DNA of 64,000 bases, taken from assembly GCF_020382885.2 (NCBI RefSeq), contig NC_058499.1:22429872-22493871 (forward strand), in the 5' to 3' direction. The notes below the pieces were generated by a model. That model saw nothing but the letters and a program-made list of their open reading frames with translations. It was not told the origin of the DNA and searched no databases. This document shows, in pieces, positions 11,212 to 22,853 of the stretch. Source of the stretch: Scatophagus argus (taxonomy: Eukaryota; Chordata; Actinopteri; Scatophagidae). Made by a program: the position numbers and the translations under genes. Every line of letters begins with the position of its first letter. The first letter of the stretch is position 1.

Positions 11212-13355
11212 CCAGTCATCCAACACAGCTTGTGAAAAGAACACGCTGGGTAAAATGTTCGGTCTATAGTGCCTCCTGGTGGCTGGAAAGAGTACTAATG
11301 CCTAAAAGCATTAACTTTCAAAGTGAACAACACACTTCTGTGAAGCAGAATAAACAGTAAGTGAACCATCTCACTGGATTAATCTGCACACTTATTATAT
11401 TAAATCAAATATGCCATCAGTGAAGAGTAACGTCGTAGTATGAATTTAAAGTATTAGACTATAAGGTGAATTAGTTGCTGCAGCAGTAAACTCAAGCAAT
11501 CATTCCTAAAGGCACAGAGCAGATGAATAATTGAGTGAAGAGTGAAATCCAACCATAAAAATATAATACATTTCTAAAAGCAAAGCACATAATGGTTCTT
11601 TGGTAGCCCCTCATCACTTTCACTGCAAGTCAAATCATGGCATGTAGTTTATTGTTGCACATGTCACATAGTCCTCTAGCCATGAGAAATGGACAGCATC
11701 ATCAAGAGAGTGTGCAAGTGCAACTGCTCAACCAGAAGCACCTGTCAATTCAGACAACAAGTTAATTTGGTACAACAACAGATAATATACCTATTACTGC
11801 AGAACAGTTATAGACCAATGTGCAAAATTCTTAACTGTGGTACTAAATTCCCTCTCAGCATTTCACTTTTTTCGCTGTCAGTACTGACTGAAAGCTAAAG
11901 TCACCTGACACAATACTTCTATCCAAAATAAAGACTGAAAGTTTAGTTGAAGGATTATGATCCAAGATATTTTTGGTGGCTTGGAGGCACTACATCGACC
12001 TGTAATTTCAATTAGCATATTATCTCTTTCCAAAGTGGGCATAGCTAATTATAGCTTACACATCCAACAGAGACAGTTCAACATTAGCATTCATTTGAGT
12101 AATCCAGTGATATACATCAATCTGAAATATGACATTTTGTACAATAAGTACTTTTACTTTTGGTATATTAAGTATTTTTTTGGTGCTAATACTTTTGGAC
12201 TTTTACTATAGTAAAAATTTAAATGTATGACTTTTTTACTTAAAGTAACAGAGTATTTCTACACTGTGGTATTGAACTTTTACTTAAGTGCAAAACATGA
12301 GTACTTCTTCCACCTCTGGTTTCTATCCACCTGACAAAAATAAATATTTACTCTCCTTTAGTTTGTCTGTCTCTACCATGTCCTACAGAGATATCTCACT
12401 CTTTAGCTGCTAAGCTGTTTACCTGTGCTCACCTGCTCAACACATACTTTGTCTGCTGCCTGATGCTGTGTAACGTGTAAGGTGGGTTTCATTTTTACTG
12501 AAAACAGGTTGAGAGAGTTGATCAAATTGTTAAAGTTGCAGGCCAGAAAAGAGCTAAAAGATGCTTAAATGCTGTGCTGGATTGAGCAGATCTGCACTGG
12601 TGATGATGATGCTGTTGTGAGCCAACCCTTTCTTTAAAATATTGATTAGATCAGCTTTAAACACAGACTGCCAATTATATTTCTAGCTTTGTGTCTTATG
12701 ATAATCACTCCAGTGATGATACTGTCCTCCTGAACACAAACTGTAGCTTATCACTAGGTTATAGCACTGAGCAAAAACACTCCTGAAAGAGTTCTCCAGA
12801 AGAGAAACAGGGAACATTTTGTCAAGTATTCTACCTTTTTTTTCACTTTTCAAACCCTCCCAGTGACTTCAAATACTGTGTTCTGTCTGTCCCTCACAAC
12901 TGCAAATATCTTCTGTACTTACTGTAGCCACAGTGATTTTACAAGAGCTCTTCAGCTCATTAAATCTGATTAAACCTTTTGAAGACCTCTTTTATAAGAG
13001 TCTTTTTAAAGGACACACACAACCAACACATTCCATTTGCTGTCTAATATTTGAAAAAAAAAAATTTAGCTGCTGTTCCAATTGCACTTGCAGTGTACAC
13101 GTAACATGAGTGTGCATTTCAAAAGGTGTACATTGCAGAAGCACCATGTTAATTAGTGAGAGCAGCAAAAACACTGGACGAGTATACAGGGGAGCATTAG
13201 GGGCACATCGGTATGTATTGTGGGCCCTGCTGGAGATCCCAGACTTGTGTCCTGTCTGGGCCTCCATAACACTCAGGCTGGTACCGGTACTCTTCCTGTT
13301 TTAGCAGCTCAGCACAGGAAAGCATAAAGCATCACCCCAACACTTTGAAACACAA
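11209..13355. other. Intergenic, downstream of ano10
   Basis: It contains the interspersed repeat at 12110-12319. Otherwise I see no exon or RNA gene. The ano10 3' untranslated region must begin at 13355 and run leftwards into this stretch, but I could not pick a convincing polyadenylation site. Confidence 0.45.
12110..12319. repeat. Teleost interspersed repeat ending GAGTACTTCTTCCACCTCTG
   Basis: Repeated TACTTTTACTT phrases and the terminal GAGTACTTCTTCCACCTCTG are typical of a non-autonomous DNA element common in fish. The opposite terminus (CAGAGGTGGGTAG-like) is absent here, so this copy is truncated. Confidence 0.55.
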
Positions 13356-16300
13356 TCAGGACTCTTCAACCTGCAGCTTCTGGAAGAAAAAAAAAGAGAA
13401 AAGTTTAAGGAGAACCAAAACATAATGTAACAATAATTAAATGTATGGGTGTTTACCTGCTCTCTCAAAGCCTGCATGGATTTGTACTCAATATGTTGTC
13501 TTTTTTTGCGGAGCCAGTCCGGTTCATCAGGGATCAGTACCGCCAAAATTACCTTAACCAAGATCAGCACATGCTGCAAATACACACAGAGGTTAAATGT
13601 CAGGGGAACCAACACAGATGTGATCTTTTTTTAATGTGACTCTCCATCCTCCCCTTTACCTCCACAAAAACAGCCAACAGCAGAATGTTTGTGCTGCTCA
13701 TCCCACCCTCCTGAAACAACTTATGTAACCGTGGTGACAGCAGCAGTAGCCAGCAGTTGGACACAACGGAGACAAAACTCAAGGCCTCGAAAGCAATCTG
13801 AAACACATGACATGGACATGAGCTGTTCACTCATAACTGGCAGAGTGTGACACACTGGCTATTGTGCACTGTGTTTTCTGCTGACCTGCCACACGCCCAT
13901 GTTAGCCACAGGGGGGAAGCAAGGTTTGCGGAAGAGTTTGCAGATCTTGTAAGCGTCTGATCGGATCTCCGTCAGGTTATTGATGAGCAGCAGTACGGCC
14001 GTCAGAGGGTAGACGCAGGAGAAAAGACTCAAATACCCAAACTGCACCAGAAGTTCGATGTATTCAGCAAACAAGCCCTGTGACAAAACAAGAAGCTGTA
14101 TCACACACTGCCAGTGTATTTGAATTCCTGTTTTGATATGCTCTTAATCTGAATATTGTACACTGACAGGGAAAGCAGGCAGGGTGCTTTGGTTCCTAAA
14201 TTTGTCCTCCTGTGGGTCGTCTTCACTCTCTGTCCTATGGGGGGCACTGATGAACCGGTCCACCAGGAAAGGTATGACCACCTCTGTCACCTGGTTTATC
14301 AGCTGGGTTATTATCAGCAAAGATGCTAGACGCTTTAGACAGACAAAGACAATAACGGTATGTGAATTTTTTGTCACTCAGAAAGGCTTTGTTTTCCACT
14401 GAGTCACTGTGAGAGGGGTTCTCTACTGCTTTTACACCCCAAGCCCAGTTTACTGCTCTATTCTGTTTCCAGACGGCTAAGTTGCCACCACAGACAATAT
14501 AAACATGACATAGTCTCCACGATGTCAACCATAGGTTTCTGAAGAAAACAAATAACTCCCATTCCAACAGACATGTAGCTAACACGAACACAATGTCAGG
14601 CTGCTCAATCAGTGGAGGTATTTTGTCAAATATGAGAAAGCAACCCTGATGGCCTCTGATTTCATTGGTGTAGGTTACCGGCTTTTGAGCCATGTTGTCC
14701 ATGTTTTTTTTCTGAGCACTGGTGTCATTTTTCAATTGTTCCTCATGCGAAGAGAGTGTATGCAGCAGCATGCGGTCACTGTTATTCAGAGCACTCTTTT
14801 TATTAACTTATTAATTTTTGTGCAGCTGCTCCAAGCGTTTCAAGTTGAAAATATCTGAATTCAGTTCAGTTCAATTTATCTACACAGTAGAGTGCCAAAT
14901 CACAACAAAAGTAATCCCATAACATTTTCCAAATAGAGCAGGCCTGGACCAAACTGTTTAATTTAATGTTTGGTACAAAGAGCCCTAACAAAACCCCCAT
15001 GAGCAAGCAGTTGGCAACAGTGCGGAAACCCTGGAGCAGACCCTGGCTCTAGGTGGGCGGCCAGCTGCCTCTGAACTTTTCACAAAGGCTCATGGGTCGT
15101 CACTGTTGTTCTTTTCCAGAGAGCCAATCATATTAAATATATGAGGATCAGAAGAAAATGTTATTCAAAACACAGACAGAAGAGCACATTTGTGGAATTG
15201 GCCAGATGCTGAGAGTTGCTGCACCCTACGAGTTGTAAGATTGTTCTTCTATGTGGTTGACCCTTTGTTAACATGGCATTAAGTTAGCTACCCCGCTGAA
15301 TTAAATTAAAGTTTGTTCTTTCTTTCAGCATAGAAGCACTTCATTCCAAGGCACCGCAGTGCTTTGTCAACGCTTTTGTGCCAGAAAAACGGGAGTTTAT
15401 TGAGACCAAGATGTGTAGAGCTCAGCTGTTACCTTACGAAGCAAAGGCACATCCTGCTTGAAGAAGGCAATGTGGAAGAGGACTGCAAAGTAGTTGAAGA
15501 AGGTGAACTGGAGGAAGAAAGAAAACAGCCTAGTAAAAGAGCGTATTGGGTACAGAGGATGAAAGAGCTAATGGTTGGAGAGCGGTGAAGGAACTAACCA
15601 CCAAGACTTTGCCTGTCAGGTGGTTCTCAAAGGCAGACTGCTCTCTGTGGTTCTCTAAAGGGAAACATAAAGTTAATTAATAGTTAATCATCAAGATTTA
15701 TGAACAGTCTTGTTGGTAAGATATAACCTGATCAGCTGAATGACTGTTTTTCATTTGCTCCTTGTGTCTCTGTTTCACTCCCATAACCATTTTCCTAACC
15801 TGACTGCATCTTTGCCTTATGCTTACTGTCATCGGACAAATATTACTGTGAAGTATTACGGCATGTCCACCATCTCACTCACCATACTCAGTCAAAGACT
15901 GTGCCACCGTCTTGTAAACCGTCGCCAGCACGTTTGTATAGACGATGTGAAGCACTGAGGGCATGTAGAGCAAAGTCTGAGACAGCAGAGAGCCCCAGTC
16001 TTTGTGTAGCTCTTGCACCTGGGCCTCGCCCCAGTAGAAACAAACCATACCCACAACCACCAACCCTGCAGGACAAGATGTGACAGGGTGAGGACAATAA
16101 CACATGAGGATGAAAGCAGAGGTTTTGCACCTTTACTTGGTTATCAAATTAAGCTACTAATGAATATCATGGCACCTTTCACCTCAATAACATTACTAAA
16201 GAATTCATTCAACTCAATTTTAAAACTTAAGTTGTACCTAGAAATAGTCCCACCACTGGGACTGACACCAGTGCCATACGCAGGTCCCTCTGCCATTCAG

Positions 16301-19300
16301 GAAAGAGTGGCTCCACACGACCAGTCACTGGATTGACTCCGATGTTGCCATAGAAACCAGGTCGGGGCTCTGCAAAGCGTTCCGCAATGTGCAGAGTCCC
16401 CCAGCGGTAGGACAGGGAGGCGCTGCGACGCTTCCACAGCTCCATAACCACAGTGGACCAGAGCATGCTGAACACCGCCTGGATCATGTGACCACTGACA
16501 GCTGATCCTGAGTCATCTTCATCACTTGTGCCCCGTGAGCCTGAGAATGACTCCCCTATCTCCTTCTGAACATCGCCTGTGATGGACAAAAAGAGCAGTT
16601 AGCAGTTAGTTTGTTTTTCAATTTACAGCTGCTCTTAGCGCAGTGGACAAAGATCAACCAGCCTAAATTGCTTGTTAGCTTGGCGCCATTCTACAGTTAG
16701 CACAGAAACATAAAGTAAATACTAATAACACACTTACTGAAGGATAATGTCATGTAATCAGGGTTGTATCACATAAACCACTCTCAGTTTTCATAGATAA
16801 AAAAGGATTTCTCTTTGCTTTGGCCTTGCAGGCTGATATTGTTGCAGTCTTCTCTTGTCCCTTTGCTATCTTTTGGTACAAAGCATCAGACACCAGCCAA
16901 TGAAAATGGCAAATACAAAGTTTATAAAATGCAAAGCACTCCATTTCATGCAGTATCGTTATTTATCACATATGATTTCAGCATTAAAAATATATTCATC
17001 AAGGTATGATTAAGTGCTAAATGCGTCATAAATGACACCCACAGCAAATATAAACAAAAATAAATGCCACACCCTCACACCTACCTGAGAAGTATGTGAT
17101 GGACAGGCCCAGCATGGCTGGTGGGAGTAGAGACCAGGTGTAGAAATCAAGGAAGCTGAAGTAGAAAGCCACAGAGCTTCCAAAATACCCATTGACTGAA
17201 TCTGTAGAAAGCAGCAGACAGAAGTATCTGGTGTAAGTGCACACACAGTTCAACCGTTTTACAAGCAGAAAATAAAAACTGTCACCCACAAAGTCATCTA
17301 CTGTGAATTCTAATGGCTCTACATATTTGACCATATTTGTTTCAGTTTCTGTGTGTCTGTGTTTGTGTGTGCGTGTGTTGAACTTCCACCCACCCAGTGG
17401 CTGAGCCAGCTGATTCCCAGAGTACCAGGCTTCACTGAGATCCTTCAGTTTGTCCCGTTTGTGGAGTGGAAACGAGTCCACAACGACACCAGCTGACCCG
17501 AGCTTCTGCCCTGCAACAACATTCACTTTTACATACATGACATCAAAGCAGCATCCAACAGTGACTTTGAAACATGGCTCAAAGAGGGACATTCTTCCAA
17601 GCAAGCAATAGCTAATCCACACTTATAGTTCCATACAAACATATGCATACACACACTGCACACGCTGATGGAAGCAGTTTCTTGATTGAATGTGGGGAGA
17701 GAAGAACAGCTGATGTCAGCGAGACATTGTGGTTACAGGCTGAATGTGGGGACAGCAGTCAACAACTGATATTTACAGCACTGGCTGATTGGTGATTAGA
17801 ATACTGTAAATGCTGTATATGGACCGGATGGGAGTCTCCAATGTGCTGACATAAGTGCACTTCAAAATGTCTTAACAAATAGTGATCTTCAGATGTATTT
17901 ATTAAAATTACTAAATTAAGTAACAAATTGAAAAAGGAGAAATCCTCCTACTCACTCATTCTCCTCACATTGCTCCAGTAATTTAGCATTTATCTCAGTG
18001 CATATTTTTCCTGTGTGTGCATCCTGTCTCCCCATACTGACATGAACACACGATGGCAACACTCACAGATGTTGTCTCGGTGCTGTAGTGTGGAGCTGTC
18101 AGACAGGCCGGGTATTCTCAGGTCTCTCTGAGCCCGCAGACCATCCAGTTCATACTTGACTATGTACTGCCGCTCAGCCAGGGTCAGGAACGACTCCATG
18201 TTGTCTGTCTCACACATGAATAGACAAAGAAACAAGGAATGACAACTACACTTCTGAAAAGAGGAGCTGACAGCTATGCTAGCAGCTCTGTGAATATGCT
18301 ACAGAGTTATTCCATATACCTCATATAGACAAAAATATTGGAACACCTGACCATTACACCACCAGGGACTTTAATAACATTGCATTCTAAACACACAGAC
18401 AGCTTTGCAGCTATTACAGCTTCCACTCTTATGGGAAGACTTTCCACAAGATGTTGGAGTGTTTCTGTGGGAATTTTTGCCCATTCATGCAGCAGAGCAT
18501 TTGTGAGGTCAGACACTGATGTTGGACCAAAAGGCCTGAATCACTTTGTGCACTGGGACACAGTCATGCTGGAATAGAAAAGGGCCTTCCCCAGCCCAAC
18601 GCCTGAAAAACAGCTCCACCAAATTTGAATATAAGACAAGATAACATGAACTTTATTGATCCCACAGCAGGGAAATTCACTTGTCACACAAGAACAGAAT
18701 AGAGTGCAAAAAGCAAAAAGTGTGCAAAACAGTTTAAAAAATATAAAGAGTTTATAAATTAACAGTTTTAAAATAAAGCAAGGGAAAAATGCAACTGAAC
18801 TTCGTATTGTGTGCGCCTGCCAGACTTTTTGTCTATGACGAAAGCTTTTGTTTTATGGCTTTGCAACAGGATGCTGCTGTTAGATAAGGGGAACCAAATA
18901 AAATGATAAACCTTTATACACTGACTGATTGCACAAACAAGCCATTTAACAGAATCTGAGCAAATAATACACTGAGACAGTAGAATTACTGACAACTTTA
19001 CCTATTGCCTTTTTAAGTTGACATCCATATGATCATACATTTTTGATTCTCTTGGTGTTATAAATGTTGTATTAGAGAACTAACATACACTCCCTCTCTC
19101 ATGCTATGGTTTCAACCATTAACATCTACAAAGATGGACAACATGTCTCCACTTCTTCCTACTGTACAAAAATGAAGCCGAAATATCCCTGGTGCAAGTG
19201 CAGCTACCTTGCACTGCTGACGTCATTTGGAGCCAGAGTCTGTGTAGCAGTGATCAGGTGGTGAACTCGCAGTATCGAGTTCCTGCCATACACCTCTCTG

Positions 19301-21399
19301 AGCCATTTGCAAGCAGCGTTCAACTGTCAGTCATGAGGCTTCTCCCCATTTTTACAGTATCAAATTAAATTTGGTCCATGTCCCTTCTACATCCATCGTT
19401 ATCGATAGACGACAGTTTCATTGTGTAAAGCATGTTACACTCAAAGCTCCACTGCTGTACCTGAATCTTTAAAGTTGTCTCTGTCATCGTAGGAGAAGGC
19501 TTCCATGTCCCCGTTGAAGTAAGTCTTACATAACCCCAGCTCTTCAGTGGCTCTAAGTAACGTACAACGTGGGGCAGAGACCACAATGATGTCACCACTG
19601 GCATCCTCCCCCGGGTGGGCCAGTAATGCAGCACCTGCAGTGAGACAGTGGAGCAGTGACAAGTACTGAGCTGTTGATTTATTATTCAAACATATAGACA
19701 GTAAAGATTTGATCAGGGTTTGCTGAGAAATTCATTCAGAGAAATATAATGAGAGACTAATCATTGTCTGTTGTCAGAGTATTTGAAGAAGGAAAGAAGG
19801 AAAAGAATCAGTGGTGTGTCACTTTAAGAAGAGGAATCAAATAAAGGTGAAAATAGACAGTGATTTGAAATGCAGATGAGTGAACAGGATTTAACCCCCC
19901 ATCATCAGCATTACCTCGTTTTATTTTCCCTTATGTTTCTTTTCTATCATGCCCACTTGCACTCAGCTAGCTTTGTTAGCCATCTGTAACGGACATAGAC
20001 GGCTAAAGAAGCTAAACCAGAGGGCTAATTTCGGAGTTTACTTTTATTTGTCATCTCTCAGACAAGCAACTGAAACAATTTCTTAAACGCTAACATTCTT
20101 TGCTTTCGGAGGCTTGCAAAGCTTCGCCTGAGGATTCCCTATATGGTTTTTCTAAAGTGAAGTTTCTGAAATGTCTAAACAACAGATGTGGTGAGTGCAG
20201 AGGTAGCATGTCCCACAGTGAGAAAAGACACAATCATGAGAAAAACCCAGACTGAAAAATAGAAGACATTTTCCTTAAAGGTTATGTTAAGTAAAACATT
20301 CACTGGATGATTTTAATTGAATTGATCCTGATATATCTGGTGTCTTTGGAGACTTCAGAATCTACACTATTGTTTTAAACAGAGCTAATAACATGCGATC
20401 TAAGAAAAACGTAGCCGTGGCCTAGAGGTTGTGATCGGAGGGTCACCGGTTCGATTCCCCCACCGGACGGGCAGGAAAAATTTGGGTGTGGTGGAGTGAT
20501 TAATGCGAAAAAATGCCCCCCCCTCCCTCCATTAGCTGGCTGATGTGCCCTTGAGCAAGGCACTTAACCCCCCCCCCAATATGCTCCCCGGGCGCTTGAT
20601 GCTGCCCACTGCTCCTGTGTGTGTTTCACTGCATGTAATTTGCCGGGTGTTGCATGTGTGTGTTCAACTAAGGATGGGTCAAATGCAGAAGACAAATTCA
20701 GTGTGTGTATGTAAAAATATATATACTGTCAATTGATTCTTCTTCTTAATAAATTCCACCAAGGAGAGATGAACGGATCTACTTCTGGTGCCTCAGAAAC
20801 CACAAGAAATATAATCAAATGGCTATTAGCTTTTTACTGTTGTTAGTCTAAAAATAAACGACGCATTCACACCCGAACAAAGTGGTTTGAATATTGAACT
20901 TGGCCTACATTTACATAGGAATCGTTAAACTACGATTATCTACATTATCAACGAGCATGTAAATGTAAAAGCAATTAAATGTCTAAATTCTAGAGGCCTT
21001 CCAGGCAATGACTGTCCAGTCAAACAGACTTCCATAATGAAACAGAGAGAGGCTCTGAAATGTTTGAAGCGTATGTTTTTCTTTGCAAGGTTGCAATCAG
21101 CGTTCAGGACTTTTCAATCTGTTATTCAAGACCTCACCTCCATCTTTCTGAGGAGCTCCAATTAGTCTGATGAGCCACCTTTTTGTCTCAGGGCGAACTT
21201 TCTCTCCAAGCTTCACCAGAACCAGCGGTTCGACCTGCTTCGAAACACAGCAGGGGCAACTAACTTTAGTCCAACCTGGTCCAATAGTGGTAGCGCTCAG
21301 TTTGGTCAGGGCCTTCTCTGCTGGATTCTTATCCTCTGACTGCTGGGATGTTTCAGTACTGCTGCCACCATCACCTTCATCGTCTCCTGCTTTAATCAT
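13356..21399 (-). CDS. ano10: Anoctamin-10 (TMEM16K), complete
   Basis: Fourteen minus-strand coding exons: 21399-21138, 19634-19461, 18204-18067, 17510-17394, 17201-17085, 16576-16238, 16065-15883, 15654-15599, 15507-15433, 14332-14168, 14077-13886, 13797-13660, 13573-13457 and 13379-13356. All have GT-AG borders and consistent phase, totalling 2097 bases or 698 residues (human ANO10 has 660). The start ATG has A at -3. Residues 1-230 form the cytosolic N-terminal domain and the rest is the TMEM16 membrane domain. The two-calcium-site acids of scramblases and channels are present: N500 and E504 (NQVTE), E547 and E550 (AEYIELL), E579 and D583 (TEIRSD), with the spacing seen in TMEM16A. A long acidic insert (about residues 270-300) sits between the first two membrane segments. 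ANO10 is an ER/endosomal protein with scramblase activity, mutated in human spinocerebellar ataxia SCAR10. It is convergent with snrk, as in human. Confidence 0.95.
13861..14080 (-). other. ano10: ano10 exon carrying the TM7-TM8 calcium ligands
   Basis: Exon 14077-13886 encodes GLFAEYIELLVQFGYLSLF and, later, LLLINNLTEIRSDAYK. E547, E550, E579 and D583 align with the acidic calcium ligands E702, E705, E734 and D738 of TMEM16A, with identical spacing (3, 29 and 4). This is the most conserved part of the protein and supports intact ion-dependent activity. Confidence 0.8.
14863..15075. repeat. Teleost interspersed repeat in ano10 intron
   Basis: Starts CAGTTCAGTTCAATTTATCT, continues with GTGCCAAATCACAACAAAAG and ends with GGTGGGCGGCCAGCTGCCTC. 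I recognise this as a very frequent dispersed repeat in percomorph genomes. It is degenerate and has no open frame. Confidence 0.6.
18318..18636 (-). mobile_element. Tc1/mariner remnant, internally deleted
   Basis: A terminal repeat ATATAGACAAAAATATTGG is followed, on the minus strand, by the C-terminal end of a Tc1-type transposase (NALLHEWAKIPTETLQHLVES ... RVEAVIAAK spans 18507-18400). A deletion joins the FQHDC-like region directly to the post-catalytic tail, removing the PDLNP block that is present in the copy at 27888. It cannot encode a transposase. Confidence 0.8.
18637..18700. repeat. Fish repeat fragment (ACTTTATTGATCCC)
   Basis: AACATGAACTTTATTGATCC followed by AGGGAAATTCACTTGTCACA is a common teleost dispersed-element end. 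It is inserted beside the Tc1 remnant in an ano10 intron. Confidence 0.5.
20411..20747 (+). mobile_element. tRNA-derived SINE, near full length
   Basis: The head GTAGCCGTGGCCTAGAGGTT carries an A-box-like element, followed by an intact B box GGTTCGATTCC. The body contains GAGCAAGGCACTTAACC, and the tail ends ATATATACTGTCAATTGATTC then TTCTTCTT. A second copy lies in reverse at 51274-51491 and a head fragment at 10092. It lies in the first coding intron of ano10. Confidence 0.75.
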
Positions 21400-21476
21400 G
21401 GTGAGACTGAAAAGGAAAGTCCCAACAGGAGAGCAAGTCAGCTCATCTTTGAAGAACTACTCATAGTTTGGTGAAA
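21138..21476 (-). other. ano10: ano10 start exon with 5' untranslated part
   Basis: The acceptor is a long T run followed by ATTACAG (minus strand), so the exon begins at 21476 and 77 bases precede the ATG at 21399. They contain a short upstream ATG frame (ATGAGTAGT..., closed by TGA), which could damp translation. The coding part matches the ANO10 N-terminal PLVLVKLGEKV...TKRWLIRLI segment. Confidence 0.75.
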
Positions 21477-22741
21477 CTGTAATAAAAAAAAAAAAAAGAA
21501 AGATAAGAAAGTGAGATGGCAATGTCAGTCTGTTCCTACACCACTTTGATCCATATTTAAATATCTCATCAACTATTTTGTACACACATTCATGGTCCCC
21601 CGAGGATGAATGTGTTTATGCTAGCGATATGTTCTTACTAAGTTCTTCTTGGGAGAGTTGGAAGGCTGAAGACAGATTACAACAGTGTCATCTAGCTATT
21701 AAACACAGCACAAAATAAACTATTCCACAAATCTTTTCAAGCAAAATATTAGTTAAAAAATCGATACACTACCTGGAGGATGAATCTCATCACTTTGTTG
21801 ATCAGACTTTACAAAGTTTTCACAATATGTGAAAAACTATTTAGCACACTAACATGCTAAATTAACATATTCAACATTATATTTTCGTCACAGTGTTAGT
21901 ATTTAGCTCAATAGGACAAAATTATTGTAAAAGAATAACATTTTAATGTTGAAGATTTGAGACATGTTCAACCTAGAATGTAGTTCACTGTCAGCAGATT
22001 GATCAGATTAAAAGTTATGAACCAGTTCTGTTACAAAGAAGACTCCACCAGCCAACCTGTAATGTCCTTGCTGATGTGTTGCACATGACTTTTAATAATC
22101 AGTCATTTACATAAGTATTTGATTGCAATCCTATGTTAACAGTTGTGATTTGAATTTTCATTACTGCATTTGCATTACCAGGTATTACATTAAGCAACAT
22201 TAGACTCAGCTCTAAGGTGTGCATGCAAAACTGAACAGGCAGTTTTTCTGGCATAATTTTCCAGGGCTCTACATACTGTACTTCATCGTTCACCCTCTGG
22301 CTGTAATTTGAGTTACTTGCTGCACCATGCAGCTGTGAACCCACACTGCATGTTTCAGTTTCACTAGAGGAAACAGCGGTTATTTCGGCACTAACAGCGT
22401 ACAGAAGAGCTTCCTCTGTTTGCCTGCATCACAGCTGAGTCTGAAGCTACAGTGACATGCAGACAAACTCAGGGAAGTCAGGGGAAGACTGAGGGATACA
22501 CAGAGAGACGTTGTTTAGACAATGACCAAGAGACATTTACAGTGAAAGAGGATGAGTCAGGAAATTCAGTACCTGTCAGAATGTTGATGATGAGCTTCCA
22601 GTCTGCAGTCTCACAGCAGCAGGCCCACACCCCCTCCAAACTCCTGTTTGAACACATACACACACACACACACACACAAACACACAGATAAACATGAAGA
22701 CAACAGTTTTCCTGAAAAGAAACCAGGAACAACACACTTAC

Positions 22742-22825
22742 CCAGCCTCAGAGTGTGTGGTTCCTCCCAGCTATCTGTCTTTGTGTGTGTGTATGGCAGG
22801 AATGCGGAGGAACTTCCCGAGACTG
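22742..22825 (-). other. ano10: Candidate ano10 5' untranslated exon
   Basis: On the minus strand the sequence ends GAGGCTGG followed by a perfect donor GTAAGTGTG at 22741. It lies about 30 bases downstream of a TATA-like box (22853-22847). Splicing from here to the acceptor at 21476 would give a normal 5' leader. A further possible leader exon (22645-22566) has weaker sites. There is no transcript evidence. Confidence 0.35.
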
Positions 22826-22846
22826 CAGGGTGTGGACGGTTGTTTG

Positions 22847-22853
22847 GTTTATA
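22847..22853 (-). promoter_or_regulatory. TATA-like box upstream of ano10
   Basis: TATAAAC on the minus strand, with GGGAGGAGC upstream and a GGGAAGTTCC (NF-kB-like) block downstream. The spacing fits a start site about 30 bases before the candidate leader exon. Confidence 0.35.
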
